From Meconema thalassinum (taxonomy: Eukaryota > Arthropoda > Insecta > Orthoptera > Tettigoniidae), in assembly GCA_946902985.2 (NCBI GenBank), contig OX336397.1, forward strand, positions 186,686,813-186,750,812: a stretch of 64,000 nucleotides of DNA, written 5' to 3'. The position numbers and the translations under genes were made by a program. Every line of letters starts with the position of its first letter. The first letter of the stretch is position 1. This document shows, piece by piece, positions 52,470 through 64,000 of the stretch. The notes under the pieces were generated by a model. That model saw only the letters and a list, made by a program, of their open reading frames with translations. It had not been told where the DNA came from and did no database searches.

Positions 52470-53698
52470 TCCACTACTGGTTTTAATGTTGCTAAATTAT
52501 TCGAGAAATATCATACTGGACTTCTTAAATATGGATAAATATCCATTCCTCAGCTTAAATTTATTATTAAATTTACAGTTACGACGGCTGATGACCGCGA
52601 TTAGAAAAAAATACCAAAATCATATAAAATGCTCGTTATGCTCGTCCATTGATTCAAATTATTGAATCCTCATGTCTGAGTGTAAGAACTGCTCAGAACA
52701 AGGCTTCCCATGCCTCGCATAAAAATTTGCAACAGCAAATATCGATGAAAAAAGTATGAGTTGGCAAGATCGTAGAAAAATGAGAATATTCCTGCTAACT
52801 ACGTATAAAAATAATGCAAATTGTAGCTTACATTCTTGTAGATCTTGATGTTGAAGATAATCTGAATCGAACCTGACCATTCCAGTCTTTTGTCTCCATT
52901 GTACAACGTACTTAAATTCTTGTATCGGCCTCCATTGTATACCCGCAAGATGTCTAACCAGACATAGCGGTAATCATATTCGTTGCCTGATATTCTTGAT
53001 GAAAACTGTTCATATTAGCTGCTTCACCAGCTGAAGTAATATTCTTGACTGGGTCAAGATCGAATTGATCCATGATGCAACATACCAGACGTAATATGAC
53101 CCAACTGTGATGCATTCAGTACCATCAATACTCTGACAATCTTATTCAGCACCGGTACAAGTCGTGATGTTCAAGTCCCTGGGCAGAGTTTCTCACTCTC
53201 CAGACTATGCTAGGCACAGCTGGTTTCCCTATGTCGGCTAAATGAACTGAACCGTGCAAGAATGGTATTTGAAAAGTACTGACGTATTATCTTGGTTGGT
53301 CAAATAGTTACCAAGACAAAAGCTTGCTTCTGGCCATTGGATATAAAAATAATCCAGTTTAAAATATTTGTGGACTGTGGAAAAATATATAGACAAAGTC
53401 TATCATATGTCCGTGTAGCAGTGTATAATTGCCAATGTTCTGCCACAAAAGTCTATCACCTTCGTGATAACTTATGACGAATCCTAAGTTCACTTGAAAT
53501 AATTTCAAACACTTTTCGAAGTCCAGTAACCATGTACAGTCGTTGAATCGCACTAAGTCCTAACAACTGTGTGCTAGTTATAAGCGTAACATAGAATATG
53601 GAAACCATGTGCTCGTAGACTATCTTCACGGCGTAACAGCGATGTATCAGCGACTGGCGCTGTGTAGAATTAACATAATGTGCCATGCTCCGCGGCCG

Positions 53699-53705
53699 TT
53701 TTATA
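53699..53705 (-). promoter_or_regulatory. TATA box of LTR-like insertion I
   Basis: Minus strand ggagagTATAAAAcggccgc stands about 350 bases from the TGTGCCC end, in a GC-richer stretch, as in insect LTR promoters. The transcription start would be about 30 bases further, near 53670. Confidence 0.6.
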
Positions 53706-54126
53706 CTCTCCAGGCGGACTCCTGACGTCACTGCGAGATATCTGCTCAAAACTAAAACATCTCATATCTCGGTTTTCGCTGGTTCGATTTTCTTGTAATA
53801 TAGCACGTTCTTCTTCCCTTTTCCGTGCCAGTAATCTGGTACTAGTCCCATGTTACTAATCAATCGAGAAATATTTAATCAAAATATAGCCTCGACTATG
53901 ACAAACTTGCTACGTCACTTAACGTTCTGTAGGCTGCATAAAGCTTCGAAATGCTTCTTAGAACATTAGGAGCGCGCTATTCAAAACCTCTGCTCTGGAC
54001 TTAGCATCTGGGCCTGTGCTCTCAAATCTGGACAACTGGATTTGGGCACAGTATCGAGATTTATTTAAATATTTCGGATGGTCGCCATGTTGGATTGTTA
54101 TATGTATAGGTCATAAAGTCATGTAC

Positions 54127-57100
54127 TCTACCCGATACCTAGTTGAGGCTATCGGTTACGCCAGCTGACATTGAGCCGTAGTTGAGATTTATGGGAAGAA
54201 TTGTAAAGATAGCGCTCAGATCGAGTCGAGAAGAATGTTAGGAAATGACGTAGAAGGCCAAGGATCAAGAAGGCACTGCCAGTCAAGCAGATGGAATTAT
54301 GGGAGGAATATTAAAGTTTTATTAAGATCTTTATGGATCATAGTGTTTAATCATCTCAGAAGAGAAGAAATGTCAAGTAATATATATGATAATAACTTGA
54401 AGAAAGACAGATAATCCCTTAAGTTATTGCATAATTTAATAGCCGAGATGATGGTGGTCGAGATTATATTTGTGACGCACGACCGCAGAAGGTGGGGGAG
54501 CATCACGTGACAGTGCCAGGTAGGAGCTGCTTAACGCAGTCTAGAGACATCAGTCGAGTTCAGTCGTCAGGGCTGAATAGAACACATGCGCAGAGCGTAC
54601 GGCAAAGTCGAGCGGTGCACAGCACTTGTTGCGTGGCGTGAAAACGAACAGTATTACTTAACCAAGCAGAGAGCGGAAGTAGGTCAGTGAGCCAAGGCGA
54701 GCAACGCACGGTAGACGGCGAGAGGACCGGTTACGAGGCAAGTTGTACGGGCCGTGTATGCAGGAGAAAAGCCGGGGTCAGAACAGCATTGTAATACGAG
54801 ATTGAGAACTTTATTTCGAGCTGCATTTTGTAACGCAGAACAGCACAGCGAAGCGGCATGGCGAGGCCGGCTTTAAGCGTAGATCATTCTGGAACAGTGC
54901 AGTAGATCCGAGCGGGCTGTTTCCGACTTTTATACGCAGGCAATATTAAAGAAGCTGAACTTCATTTCAACATTCAGTTACAACATTGAGTTGGGACTGG
55001 TATTCAGTAATAGAATTGTGCTGGCGGATGGTTGTAATATACTGCAATTATGAACTTAGATATTCAAACGACATTACGACTTATGCAATTCATAACGGAG
55101 CATGTAGAGCGACCATGGGGTCAAGCTAACATTAACGCTTGTAGGCAAACGAAATGTTACAAATATATGCACTTATGAACATTGGGCACGTGCATTAATA
55201 CAATTCTTTTTCATGAATGATTATAAAATATCGAGTACGAACACAGCTACAGGGTGTTTCAAAAACTTATACACTCTCATAAATAAAATTTATTTCCTGC
55301 AAGTGAGACTTAACCGCTGTGGAGATTGAACTTTTAACAAGCGAACCGAACATTGTATGGGACATTGGCGTAACATAGAAGAAGAATATGGGGTACGCTG
55401 CTTTTATGAACATTTACGTAAGAATTTGGACAGTATCCGCTATGGATAACATGCAGTTCATCATGTTGGAGTAAACGAAGACAGAGACGCGATGGCACCA
55501 CGGAGCGATGGATTCGATTCCTGAAGAAGAGGAGGTCTAACAGCTGATTCACTTGGGATATGAAGGCGATCGTTTTTGCGTGGGTGATACGATATTCACG
55601 TCGATATTTCGAGAAATTTATTACACACGAGGATAATCGACGATCTTTGAAATATATTAACGGCTGATATGAGAAGTTACTGTAAGAGTTATGACTTTCT
55701 GATATGATTTTTCCATGAACACTGGGCATACTTGTATATATTTTACTAGTAGGAGTTCTACGATTATTTAGACATGGCTTAGACATTATTTGCTCCAATT
55801 TGCTAGAATATGACGTTACCATATGATATGGCAGGCACCATTATACGAGATTATCACCATTGGTTGGCTTTATTAAGCAGATGTTTGGTCTTTTAGACAT
55901 TTTCCAGTAAGGATAGTTTTCTTGGATAATTTTTTTTTGTGACGAGTATTTCGAACTCGTGATCTGCAATTGGATTATTTAAATTACTTCGTCAGTTCAT
56001 TGCATACTAGCGAGTGTGTATTATTCATCAGTAGGGATTTTTTCCATTGGATTGTTTGGAGATATTAAGATGTTATTCACTCAAGTGAATGAATATCGCT
56101 TTTATGTGACAACTAGAGACTTGTTGATTCCAATCTGGTACATTCACTCATTAGACAACGAGATGGGGCCTTTCGTATTTATACGATTGCGTGGTGGTAC
56201 TCATCTTTACCCATCGTTCAGGGCATTATCATGTTAGACAACGGGGCGAGGCCTTTCGTATTTATACGATCGTGTGGTGGATACTCATCTTACTTGCCAT
56301 TGAGGAACTCATTTTTATCATCCGAGTGTACTTGAGATCGTAAGAGGATCAAACAAGAAACTACTAGTCACATATCAGTCGAATTTTGTTAAATAAATTA
56401 GAAATAAATGTCAGCAGGGTACATTTGTAATTCTTGTTTGCCAATCCAATATTTTGTTGCTATACTCATTTGAGAGTACTTTCATTTAACAGCTGTTACA
56501 GCCGATGCTTTTGATAATTTTTATGATTGAGTTTGATACCTTTGAGAAGGATTTAAAGTAATTGAATCTTGTAAGATGAATTATTAATGGTCAGATTTAT
56601 TTTAAGGCAGATCAGTATTGCATATTTTGATGTGAGAGATAATAACACATTAGTGTTTTTCTGTGAAGTGAATTATGAGAATTTTAAGAGAATGTATGCT
56701 ATTTGAAAGCAGATTTTGAATTGTTTGAGAAGTTGTCTAGATGTGATCAGATTAATTACAGTTATTGGAGATTGAGTGCGTTGATAATTTGAAGCCAGTT
56801 ATATTTTTTGTAGATCATGCAACGTGATTAAGTGAAGTTTGTGATAGGCATTTTGTGGAAGTTGCCAAGTGGAAGTTGCAATATTGCTAATGTATTTTGA
56901 AGCAGACATGAGGTTGTCGAACCCAGTCTAGCATAATTTTGAGATTCATGCTGTGCGCTGAATATTTATGGAGTTTTGTGGAATAATTGTGGTATTCAAA
57001 TGTGATATTTGATAAAGTGAGAATATATAATGTAGTTGTGGATAGTGAGATCCAACATGAATTTGTGAAGGCAATAATATTTTTGGCATGATAATTAATA

Positions 57101-58604
57101 CGAGATATAACTTGGAAGTGATAAAACTGTAAGACAACATTCTATAAACCCATATTAAACAATTTGTTAGGAAATTAAACAAATAAATAATGTTGATAAT
57201 ACAAGAATTTCTGATGATAATAATAATTAATGAAATAATAATCTGAAATTTAAGCATATTAATGATCTGACCTAATGAAATAAAAATCTGAATGACTAGA
57301 TGAAATAATAAAAATCTAAATAACTAGATGAATAAAATTTAAATAATTTGATAAATTAAATTTTGGAATAGATCAATGAATTAAATAAATGGTTGAATTA
57401 AAGATTGAATAAATAAGCTGATTTAAATAAATTAATAGATGATTAAATAGATGATGAATAACTGAATTAGAAGGTGATAATTAACTAAAGAAGCTGATGA
57501 TTAATAAATTTAAATGAATTTAAATAAATTTAATTGAGAGATATGATTTGAATGATTTGAATAATTGCAATTTGAGTTGATGAATTAAACAATTTATATT
57601 GATGATTTAAGATGTTTTAATCTGAAGGAGATGGTGAAAGGAGAGTTTGTGAATAATTAGAGAGCATAAAGAATTGATGATTATAATATTCATTTAAATG
57701 ATTTGATGATAATGAATTAATTATTCTGACTTGAATATATTGAATTTTGAGATGAGAACTAATGTGAGAAATATTTAATTTTGATGATGATGATGATTAT
57801 AACCAATGAGTAGTGGATTTTCTGTGATTCACGAAAAAGCAATTATTAATGACAGTGTAAATAGTGTAAATTAATTATTCGATGTTTAGGAGCATTTTAC
57901 TAAAATATTCTGCATTTGAATAATGCCATGCAAGCCATAAATTATGTGATATTTAAATATGTGATTAGAATATACGTGTTTAGACAGATTAATTAATATT
58001 TTTACATCCACATTCATGATGTTAATTTAAAGAGAATTTAGGTCTCAGTCATCACGAATATCAGTGACGCAAAGACATAGTGCTACGGTGATCCTGAGAA
58101 CCCAAGAGAACTTTAGAAATTTTTCCTATTTTATGTGGATTAAATACACTTTGAGTAGAATAGAGATGGTTCGATTTTCTGGACAATGACAATTTAACGT
58201 TGGCATTCGACCATGCTCTCAGGTAGGATGAGTGTTTAATATGTTTGTCTGACTATCAAAGTTGAATGAATTTGTTTTTATCTTAGTTGTGATCTGATGA
58301 TGATCTGATTTTCCTTTTTCTTTCCTTGTCTTAATTAAGGCTTAACCAGGAAGGATGTGGTTTGCTAGGGATTCAGTTGATGGCGCCCATTTATATTTGC
58401 ATTTTTTTAAAATTAAATTTAAACCCGTAACGACCCTGGAGATACTTTATCTCGTGTTACCCTCTGCTTTTGTGATATTTCAACTGAATTTCCGACACAT
58501 TCCTTATTTGACTTCATGTTCATTTAACTCCGCTCTGTCCTGGAAATCCAGGAATGCGATGTAATAGCAGATGGGTCATCGCATCCCCAGGACGAACGGG
58601 TACA
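54127..58604 (+). mobile_element. Long LTR-like insertion II (4.5 kb)
   Basis: Starts TCTACCCG and ends CGGGTACA, with GTAC on both sides (54123..54126, 58605..58608). It shares with insertion I the terminal TGTRCCC/GGGTACA type, a GC-richer first kilobase (54480..54960), a long AT-rich body and a tggcgccc near the end (58380). Positions 56300..58100 are strikingly poor in C on this strand. No gag, pol or other ORF; an ACAGGGTGTTTCAAAA motif at 55250 may mark a further nested element. Most likely another very long solo LTR of a related family. Confidence 0.6.
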
Positions 58605-59612
58605 GTACCATTAAAGGAAAATTGTTGCGTAGGTTCATTATTCAAACTTTCACTTCGATCGCATGATTACGACACAAGAAATAAAGACATAAGTTTTAAA
58701 TTCGCACAGCCGCCATCTTGAGGTTATGTAAACAATTGAACTACAATAGATACCAGTACATTACAATGTGTATAAACATTTCCTGTACCAAGTTTCATTG
58801 CGTTTGAATCATTAAATCGCGAGAGAGGTCTATTTAAAATTTTCAAATTCGCTTGGCCGCCATATTTGTTTTGTAGTTGACCGGTTTTTGAAAGTTTTAT
58901 AGATGAACTTGCAGTAGCGATCTTTATCTCCGTGCAAAATTTCAGGGTGATACTGCTAATAGTTTCAGAGATATAGAATGCCTGTGAAATATTTCGCTCA
59001 GCCGCCATCTTGAGGTTATGTAAACAATTGATCGAAGTTAGATAACGGTGCATTACAATGTGTATAAACATATACTGTACCAAGTTTTATTGCTTTTGGT
59101 TGGTTAAATCGCGAGAAACGTCTATTTAAACGTCGCAAATTCGCTTGGCCGCCATGTTGGTTTTGTATTTACCAGGTTTTCAAAGGTCACATAGGTGAAC
59201 TTCTAGTAGTTCCCTTTATCACCGTAATATATTCCAGGGTGATATCGGTAATAGTTTCGGAAATATTGAAAGCTGTTGAAATATTTCGCACAGCCGCCAT
59301 ATTGGATTGGTGAGACGTAACAAAATTTATAGGGCACGTTCGGGGTCGTCCGGAATAGTGCTATTAACTTACCGAGTTTCATTGAAATCGCTCGAGCCGT
59401 TTGGATGTTATTAGGGAGGACACACACCATCACACACACACCTTCACACACATCATCACACACACCATCACACGCATACATAGACAGACACACGGACAAA
59501 AGGTGATCTCATAAGCCTATTTTTTTTCATAAATGAAAATAGGCTAAAAATACGTATTCAGATTTTAATGGCGTTCAGATTCAAAATGTTCTTATCGTGG
59601 TTTGGAAAGAAA

Positions 59613-59765
59613 ATGGCGTGCCGTGGCCTGTTACAGAGATATATGGAAACCTGGTAGTCACGTCTTGAGCTACTGATGCCATTGAGATATTGGAGTGGTG
59701 TGGCCTCTTACAGAGATATATGGAAACTTTGTGGTCACGTCTTGAGCTACTGTTGCCATGGAAAC
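59613..59765 (+). repeat. Two-copy tandem duplication, about 79 bp
   Basis: ttacagagatatatggaaac and agtcacgtcttgagctactg occur twice (about 59632 and 59711), with point differences. Confidence 0.8.
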
Positions 59766-60009
59766 GACCGGCCTTGCCATTCCTTCATCAGTTTATTTTC
59801 TGACTTAATTAGCCTTTGCTCGAGTGCCAAAAGCCCGAAATCAGAAGAATGACAAAGACTATCGAATATTCATGTAGCTAGCAATTTCTTTTGGGTCTTG
59901 AAGTATGTTGATTCAAAATTTAGTTGAGATTGGTGGAACGGTGTAGACTTGTATAGAGAACAAATCCACATACATGCAGACTTTCACTTTTATGTAGATG
60001 ATGATTCCT

Positions 60010-60320
60010 CATCTCTACTTGACCTATATATGATGTCTGGTAAAGTTTGCGATGCACATCGAAATTTTGGTATTTTAGCATATATTTATGAAATATGTAT
60101 GCCCGTCTTTACTTGACTTCCATAAAGGACGTCTGGTAATGATCCCGATACACATGCAAATTTTTGCAATTTAGAGTAGCACTAGGATATGACATGTGTA
60201 TCAGGATCTTTACCAGATATCCTATATAGGCCAAGCAAAGACGGGGATGCATATTATGTAAATATAAGCTAAAATGCCAAAGTTAGATGTAGGTTAAGTA
60301 AAGATGGGGATACATATTTT
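60010..60320. repeat. Inverted and direct repeat cluster (foldback-like)
   Basis: ctctacttgacctatatatg, tctttacttgacttccataa and gatcccgatacacatg on the left are mirrored by catgtgtatcaggatcttta, aagcaaagacggggatgc and agtaaagatggggatac on the right. A related single arm is at 46255..46380. Suggests a short foldback element with repeated arms. Confidence 0.65.
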
Positions 60321-60329
60321 CTGAACATT

Positions 60330-63300
60330 AGGTAATTGCGATAATTTCGACGTGGACCGCATTTCGAAGGGTTATTTTAAATGCCGATTTCTGTTTATGT
60401 TTCTCCCACCCAAAACCCCCTATTCCCAAGGAGTTTCTCGTAAGCTGACTTGAAAAATAAATCGAGTCTTTCGTGACGTCGTCATCAACGCCGCCATTTT
60501 GTTTTAAGAGAATTTTATACGGAAATGTATCGCGATCTATACTACTCCCTGAAAATGATACCCCCTGTCAAATCCTCGACTGGCCCGTGAGACATGTGTG
60601 TTCTAGAGCGCGTAGGATTGCTATTGTAAATCCTAAAGAGATCATAAGTGTCCGAACACTCGCATGAGGCTTGGGGTGACCTTCACTGCTTGCCCTGTCA
60701 ATATAATGGTGGTCCGACTCCCACCTTTATGCCTCCCTCCGCAGGTAGCCATGGCTGTGAATATATTGATGGTCCACTCTTGAAGACAGCCTCCACTGCT
60801 AGCTGTGACTGCCGTCATCATAGCCTCCAATGTTGCACACATATTTGATAGTTGGGGGTTCTTCGTGATTCTGCGAGTGTTGAAGGAAGGAGAAATAGAG
60901 ATGTCTTGTTTTGGACTGGCGCGAAGTCCCTTAATCTAGCAACATGTTATTTTATAGTTTTAAATAAATGATCTGCACATTGTGTTGCCCAATACACATA
61001 TAATATAGCAGAGAGAGCCAACAAATAAGAACCAGCTGTGTCATCGAAGTTTAGGAGAAGGTAATACCGTAAACTATTACGTTTCTCGTAACAGTATTCC
61101 ACCTGAAGACGACACTGTGTAATATGCTTGATTGCTGTGTTTGGTAAATAGCCTGCCCATTGCGTTACCCATTAAGCAACTAAACCAACAGAGTGGGCCA
61201 TTAAGTTGGGAATCGGCTGAATTTTAAGGTTGGAGGACTGCATTTCAATTTTTTGTTCCATTTGGGGCGACAATTTCACCTACATCCTTAGCGCTTCTTC
61301 ATTCTTCTGACAGTGACATCTTCTGTCACTACAGTTTTCGATCAAAATTAGTGGAGTATTGACGTAGGCAGTTTATAAGGTAGATCTCTTATTTTAATAA
61401 CATCATTATACTATCACTTTTTAATATATGGCATTTGGTATTTTCAAGCGTTTCATTTTAGATTTAAAACAATTTTTTTCAGGATATCCATTTCTTTTAG
61501 GCTTTGTTAACTAGTTTTAAGATTTAATATCAATCACGCTGAGGAAGGTATCAATGAAATACCGAAACATGCACGATTAATAATGTAATTAAACGTTTCT
61601 TTAGTAATTCACTAGGCGGTTTTAATACGATAATACTATGGCAGAGTTTCTCCGCATTTTATTAGACCACGGGCAGCATTTTCGTTCAGAAAAGCTGTTG
61701 TCTATAAAAATATTCTTTCTCAGTTCTCTATTTATTAACATATTGCATAATCATCTTGATAACGACAATGACTCATTTATTATGTATTACAAGTGAATTT
61801 ATTTGAATTGAGACTTCAAGTAGCTGCCACCGTACTTCCAAACCCCTATTTGTTTATTGTTCACGCTAAATTACTCCCTCTGTTAGGTATTCTTGATATC
61901 AAAATTGTTTTATGTGAGAACGCTTGGTACTGTTCCCATATTCCTGAAATGATCCACCAAAATCCAAAGATGGAAAAAGGTTCGTAGCTTCTTGAAGTCC
62001 CCGGGTAGAAAATCTGCATAGAGCTACTGGCGAATACACTCCGGATAAAGGACAGAGGAAACATCTGAATGTGCTATAGAAACTAACTAAATACAAAACA
62101 AAGGGTTCTAATTACTACTCGAGATTGTGAGAATCAAAAATCTCGGGCGTTGGGATAATGATCAGGTCAATGGAAATACCTCCACCTTATAGCACATTCC
62201 ACTACCAATAAACTACAAAGGATAATGCCAATTTCTATAGAATATCAGGGATTCGTAGCACACGTGCCTGTTTGTTTATTCAAAAGACACGAATTACATG
62301 TTAAAACGTTTAAGTATAAAATGAAAATAATATTACGCAAATATCTTCACATTAAATTAAATTGTTTCCCATGGAATCAATAATGAGAATAAAAGCTCAA
62401 ACAATTTAAAATAAGTAAATCTTGGCAACTCACTGCTGTTCCCGAAATACCGGGAGTTAACAACAACAACAACAACAAAATATGTCGTTAAATTATCCGC
62501 AAATATATATAAATCTACTCATGACGTAGGCCTCCGCCATTACAATATCTATAATAACTGGAAATATAATATTATCTTCTACTTTACAGGTCTTACTTCC
62601 ATCAATATTAACATTCTACTGCTAACTTCTATCAGCTGCTCGTGAGTATTTATTCCAAATACATTGTTTAAAAATTACGACGTTATCACAGTTCACTCTA
62701 TCAACAATATTACAATGTTTCATCTATCTCACTTATTTCTCTTCAATTAAATACATTTCTCCTTAAATATGTGAACAACTTTCACAACCAGATCTGCGAT
62801 TAAGTTATTAACAAGATAACTAAATACATATTTCCAAAACAGAATCGTTAAAGGATGGCAGTTTCTAAACAATTCCATCAGTTAACTTAAATCGTGGAAT
62901 CCAAAGGTCCAAAAATAACAAACAAACGCATCACAATAACATGTCCGATATCTCCTAGATAAATCGAAATCGCAATAGAAAAACGTTCTAAACTTCAAAC
63001 AATGAATATTAGTCGCCAAATCACATCATAAAAACATTAAACTTCGATGAAAATCTATATTAAAATTCCTACATGGCATTACGATGGAATTATAAAGTCA
63101 CAAAATTAGAAAATAATGACACTCTTAGAAAAATGGTCGGATATTCTCTAATGTAACCGAATTACTATCATATGGGATACTTGTATATTGGTCTTGATTC
63201 TACCTTCAGAAACGTAAAGATATCTAGAAGTAGTTCTTCCTCGCTGAGCTTCGTATACAGGGTGTTCGTGGGGTACCTCTGTTCATGACTGCTATGCTGG

Positions 63301-64000
63301 ATCATTCTGGATCGCCATATGAAGTCGTCATCTCCTGGATTGGGTTTCGAACTCCATACTTCATCGTTCTGCAACGCCATCTTCGAGAGTTGGGTAATCC
63401 TTAGTCTGGAATCGAACAGGGTCTACCCTAGCTCGCGGGTACATGGAAATCTTCTTTCTTCTTCTCTCCCGTGTAGAATTAAATTTGTAGCTGTAGCCAT
63501 ATTTGGCAATCGTGCTTAATGACTTGTGTAGACATTAGATATGTAGGGGAGAAAGGTGTTAACCTCCCCCGCGTGATCGTTTATCATGTCATTTCAAATA
63601 TCCTCGATGTCGTCCATAGGTCATGTTCCCACTAGCTTCTTAACAATTCATTGTCATCTCTTCAGTAGCGATTATAAATTTCCCACCCAACTTCTGTTGG
63701 TTAACCATGGTAATAAGAAAATGTAACTGTGAAATTCTTCTATTACCTCGAATACTTCTGGATACAAGTTCACGTAGCTAGTGTGCTTTATTCAAAATTC
63801 GTATATACACTTTCGATAATTTCTTACTGGTATCGTTACAAATTACGCAATTGAGTTTGCCGTAATTATCGTAGACTTGACTTAATGTTTCTCGTTGCTA
63901 AATACTCTTCTGCGATGCTCTGGATGTATATTGTGAATTATAATGCTAATTATTTTGCTGTCGGCTGATACGTCCGTCTCGGCCCGAAGCTTTGGTGAAA
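60330..64000. other. Right-end intergenic or intronic DNA, nothing assigned
   Basis: AT-rich, without a convincing ORF. A GC-richer stretch at 60460..60850 and an (AAC)n run at 62460..62478 are visible. If zinc-finger gene 2 is a real gene, this lies in its intron 2. The motif at 61539..61568 (CTGAGGA, 5-bp stem, GAAAC) is treated under findings. Confidence 0.4.

Larger units (their letters stand above)
48905..54050 (-). mobile_element. Long LTR-like insertion I (3.4 kb without its nested LINE)
   Basis: Starts TGTACCC and ends GGGCACA on the plus strand, with GTAT on both sides (48901..48904, 54051..54054). Read on the minus strand it begins TGTGCCC, has a TATA-type promoter (about 400 bases in), a long AT-rich body, atggcgccctggg about 100 bases before the end, and ends GGGTACA. 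No second direct repeat, PBS-to-PPT interior or pol ORF is present, so a solo LTR of exceptional length is the simplest reading; a non-coding large retrotransposon derivative is the alternative. Confidence 0.65.
48366..59545 (+). mobile_element. Family A modular repeat, copy 3, split by two nested insertions
   Basis: Three separated pieces, 48366..48904, 54051..54126 and 58605..59545, join to give the same order as copy 2 (26793..28262): start acaagtagttccgtgaagaa, joint at attcgtaggtat, then atttcggatggtcgccatgt, joint at gtcatgtac, then cattaaaggaaaattg, and the end (AC)n, ggacaaaaggtgatctcata and hairpin. The interrupting blocks are 48905..54050 and 54127..58604, each flanked by a 4-bp duplication. 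This piecewise continuity is what fixes the insert borders. Confidence 0.85.

Noticed and set aside
52441..52470. (ATT)n run as the poly-A-like tail of the LINE
   Set aside because: It is on the 5'-truncated side of the minus-strand LINE and outside the target duplication; it belongs to the host sequence or the duplicated target expanded by slippage.
55334..55822. 162-codon minus-strand open frame in insertion II
   Set aside because: No recognisable domain, no homologue in the window, atypical composition and no conserved counterpart in insertion I. Length is possible by chance in this composition.
60473..60848. GC-richer stretch with short open frames as a possible exon
   Set aside because: Frames are about 65 codons on both strands, no splice-supported reading or known motif was found, and no similarity to zinc-finger gene exons.

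Overview
This is eukaryotic nuclear DNA: AT-rich, intron-containing and packed with transposable elements of arthropod type (tRNA-headed SINEs, non-LTR retrotransposon pieces, a Tc1 element, P-element, Mutator-like and Harbinger-type remnants, LTR elements, satellites). The mixture and the lineage-specific zinc-finger family suggest an insect with a large genome, perhaps a hemimetabolous one; that is inference from repeat style, not proof. No bacterial, organellar or CRISPR signal was seen, and no functional tRNA or rRNA gene was recognised.

The only cellular gene material is a C2H2 zinc-finger family. Gene 1 (3378..about 15225, + strand) has four small coding exons (3378..3446, 3644..3742, 7796..7897, 9091..9149) joined by GT-AG introns of consistent phase (0,0,0,2) to a finger exon starting at 13585. 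Every small exon carries at least one psi-K-x-E (SUMO-acceptor-like) motif. The finger exon is an exact 84-base array of nine fingers, broken by an in-frame TAA in finger 3 (13880) and followed by about eight decayed fingers, so this copy is probably a pseudogene or encodes a truncated protein. A direct segmental duplicate of the 5' end (44667..46110) carries paralogous exons 1 and 2; the rest of gene 2 would lie beyond the right edge.

Introns and intergenic DNA are layered insertions. 1..3.4 kb: duplicated 5' flank split by 2.8 kb of repeats. 3.7..13.6 kb: introns holding a modular repeat (family A), a P-element transposase relic, a 70-bp minisatellite, two SINEs, a MITE and a large inverted-repeat element with a LINE fragment in its loop. 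15..24.5 kb: a SINE, a Mutator-like transposase pseudogene and unassigned AT-rich DNA. 24.5..31 kb: a 101-bp satellite with a CACGTG palindrome, a complete family A copy and a 30-bp repeat split by nested insertions. 32.3..35.3 kb: a complete but pol-less LTR retrotransposon. 35.8..37.2 kb: an 83-bp satellite. 38..40 kb: a broken LINE. 41.4..42.9 kb: an apparently intact Tc1 element. 43.7..44.6 kb: a Harbinger-type MITE. 48.4..59.5 kb: one family A copy interrupted by two multi-kilobase LTR-like insertions, one of which carries a nested LINE. 60..64 kb: mostly unassigned AT-rich sequence.

The clearest points for follow-up are the duplicated zinc-finger locus with its repeated psi-KxE exons and nonsense codon, the pair of very long LTR-like insertions with GTAY target duplications, the pol-less LTR element whose internal repeat changes length in codon steps, and the intact Tc1 transposase.
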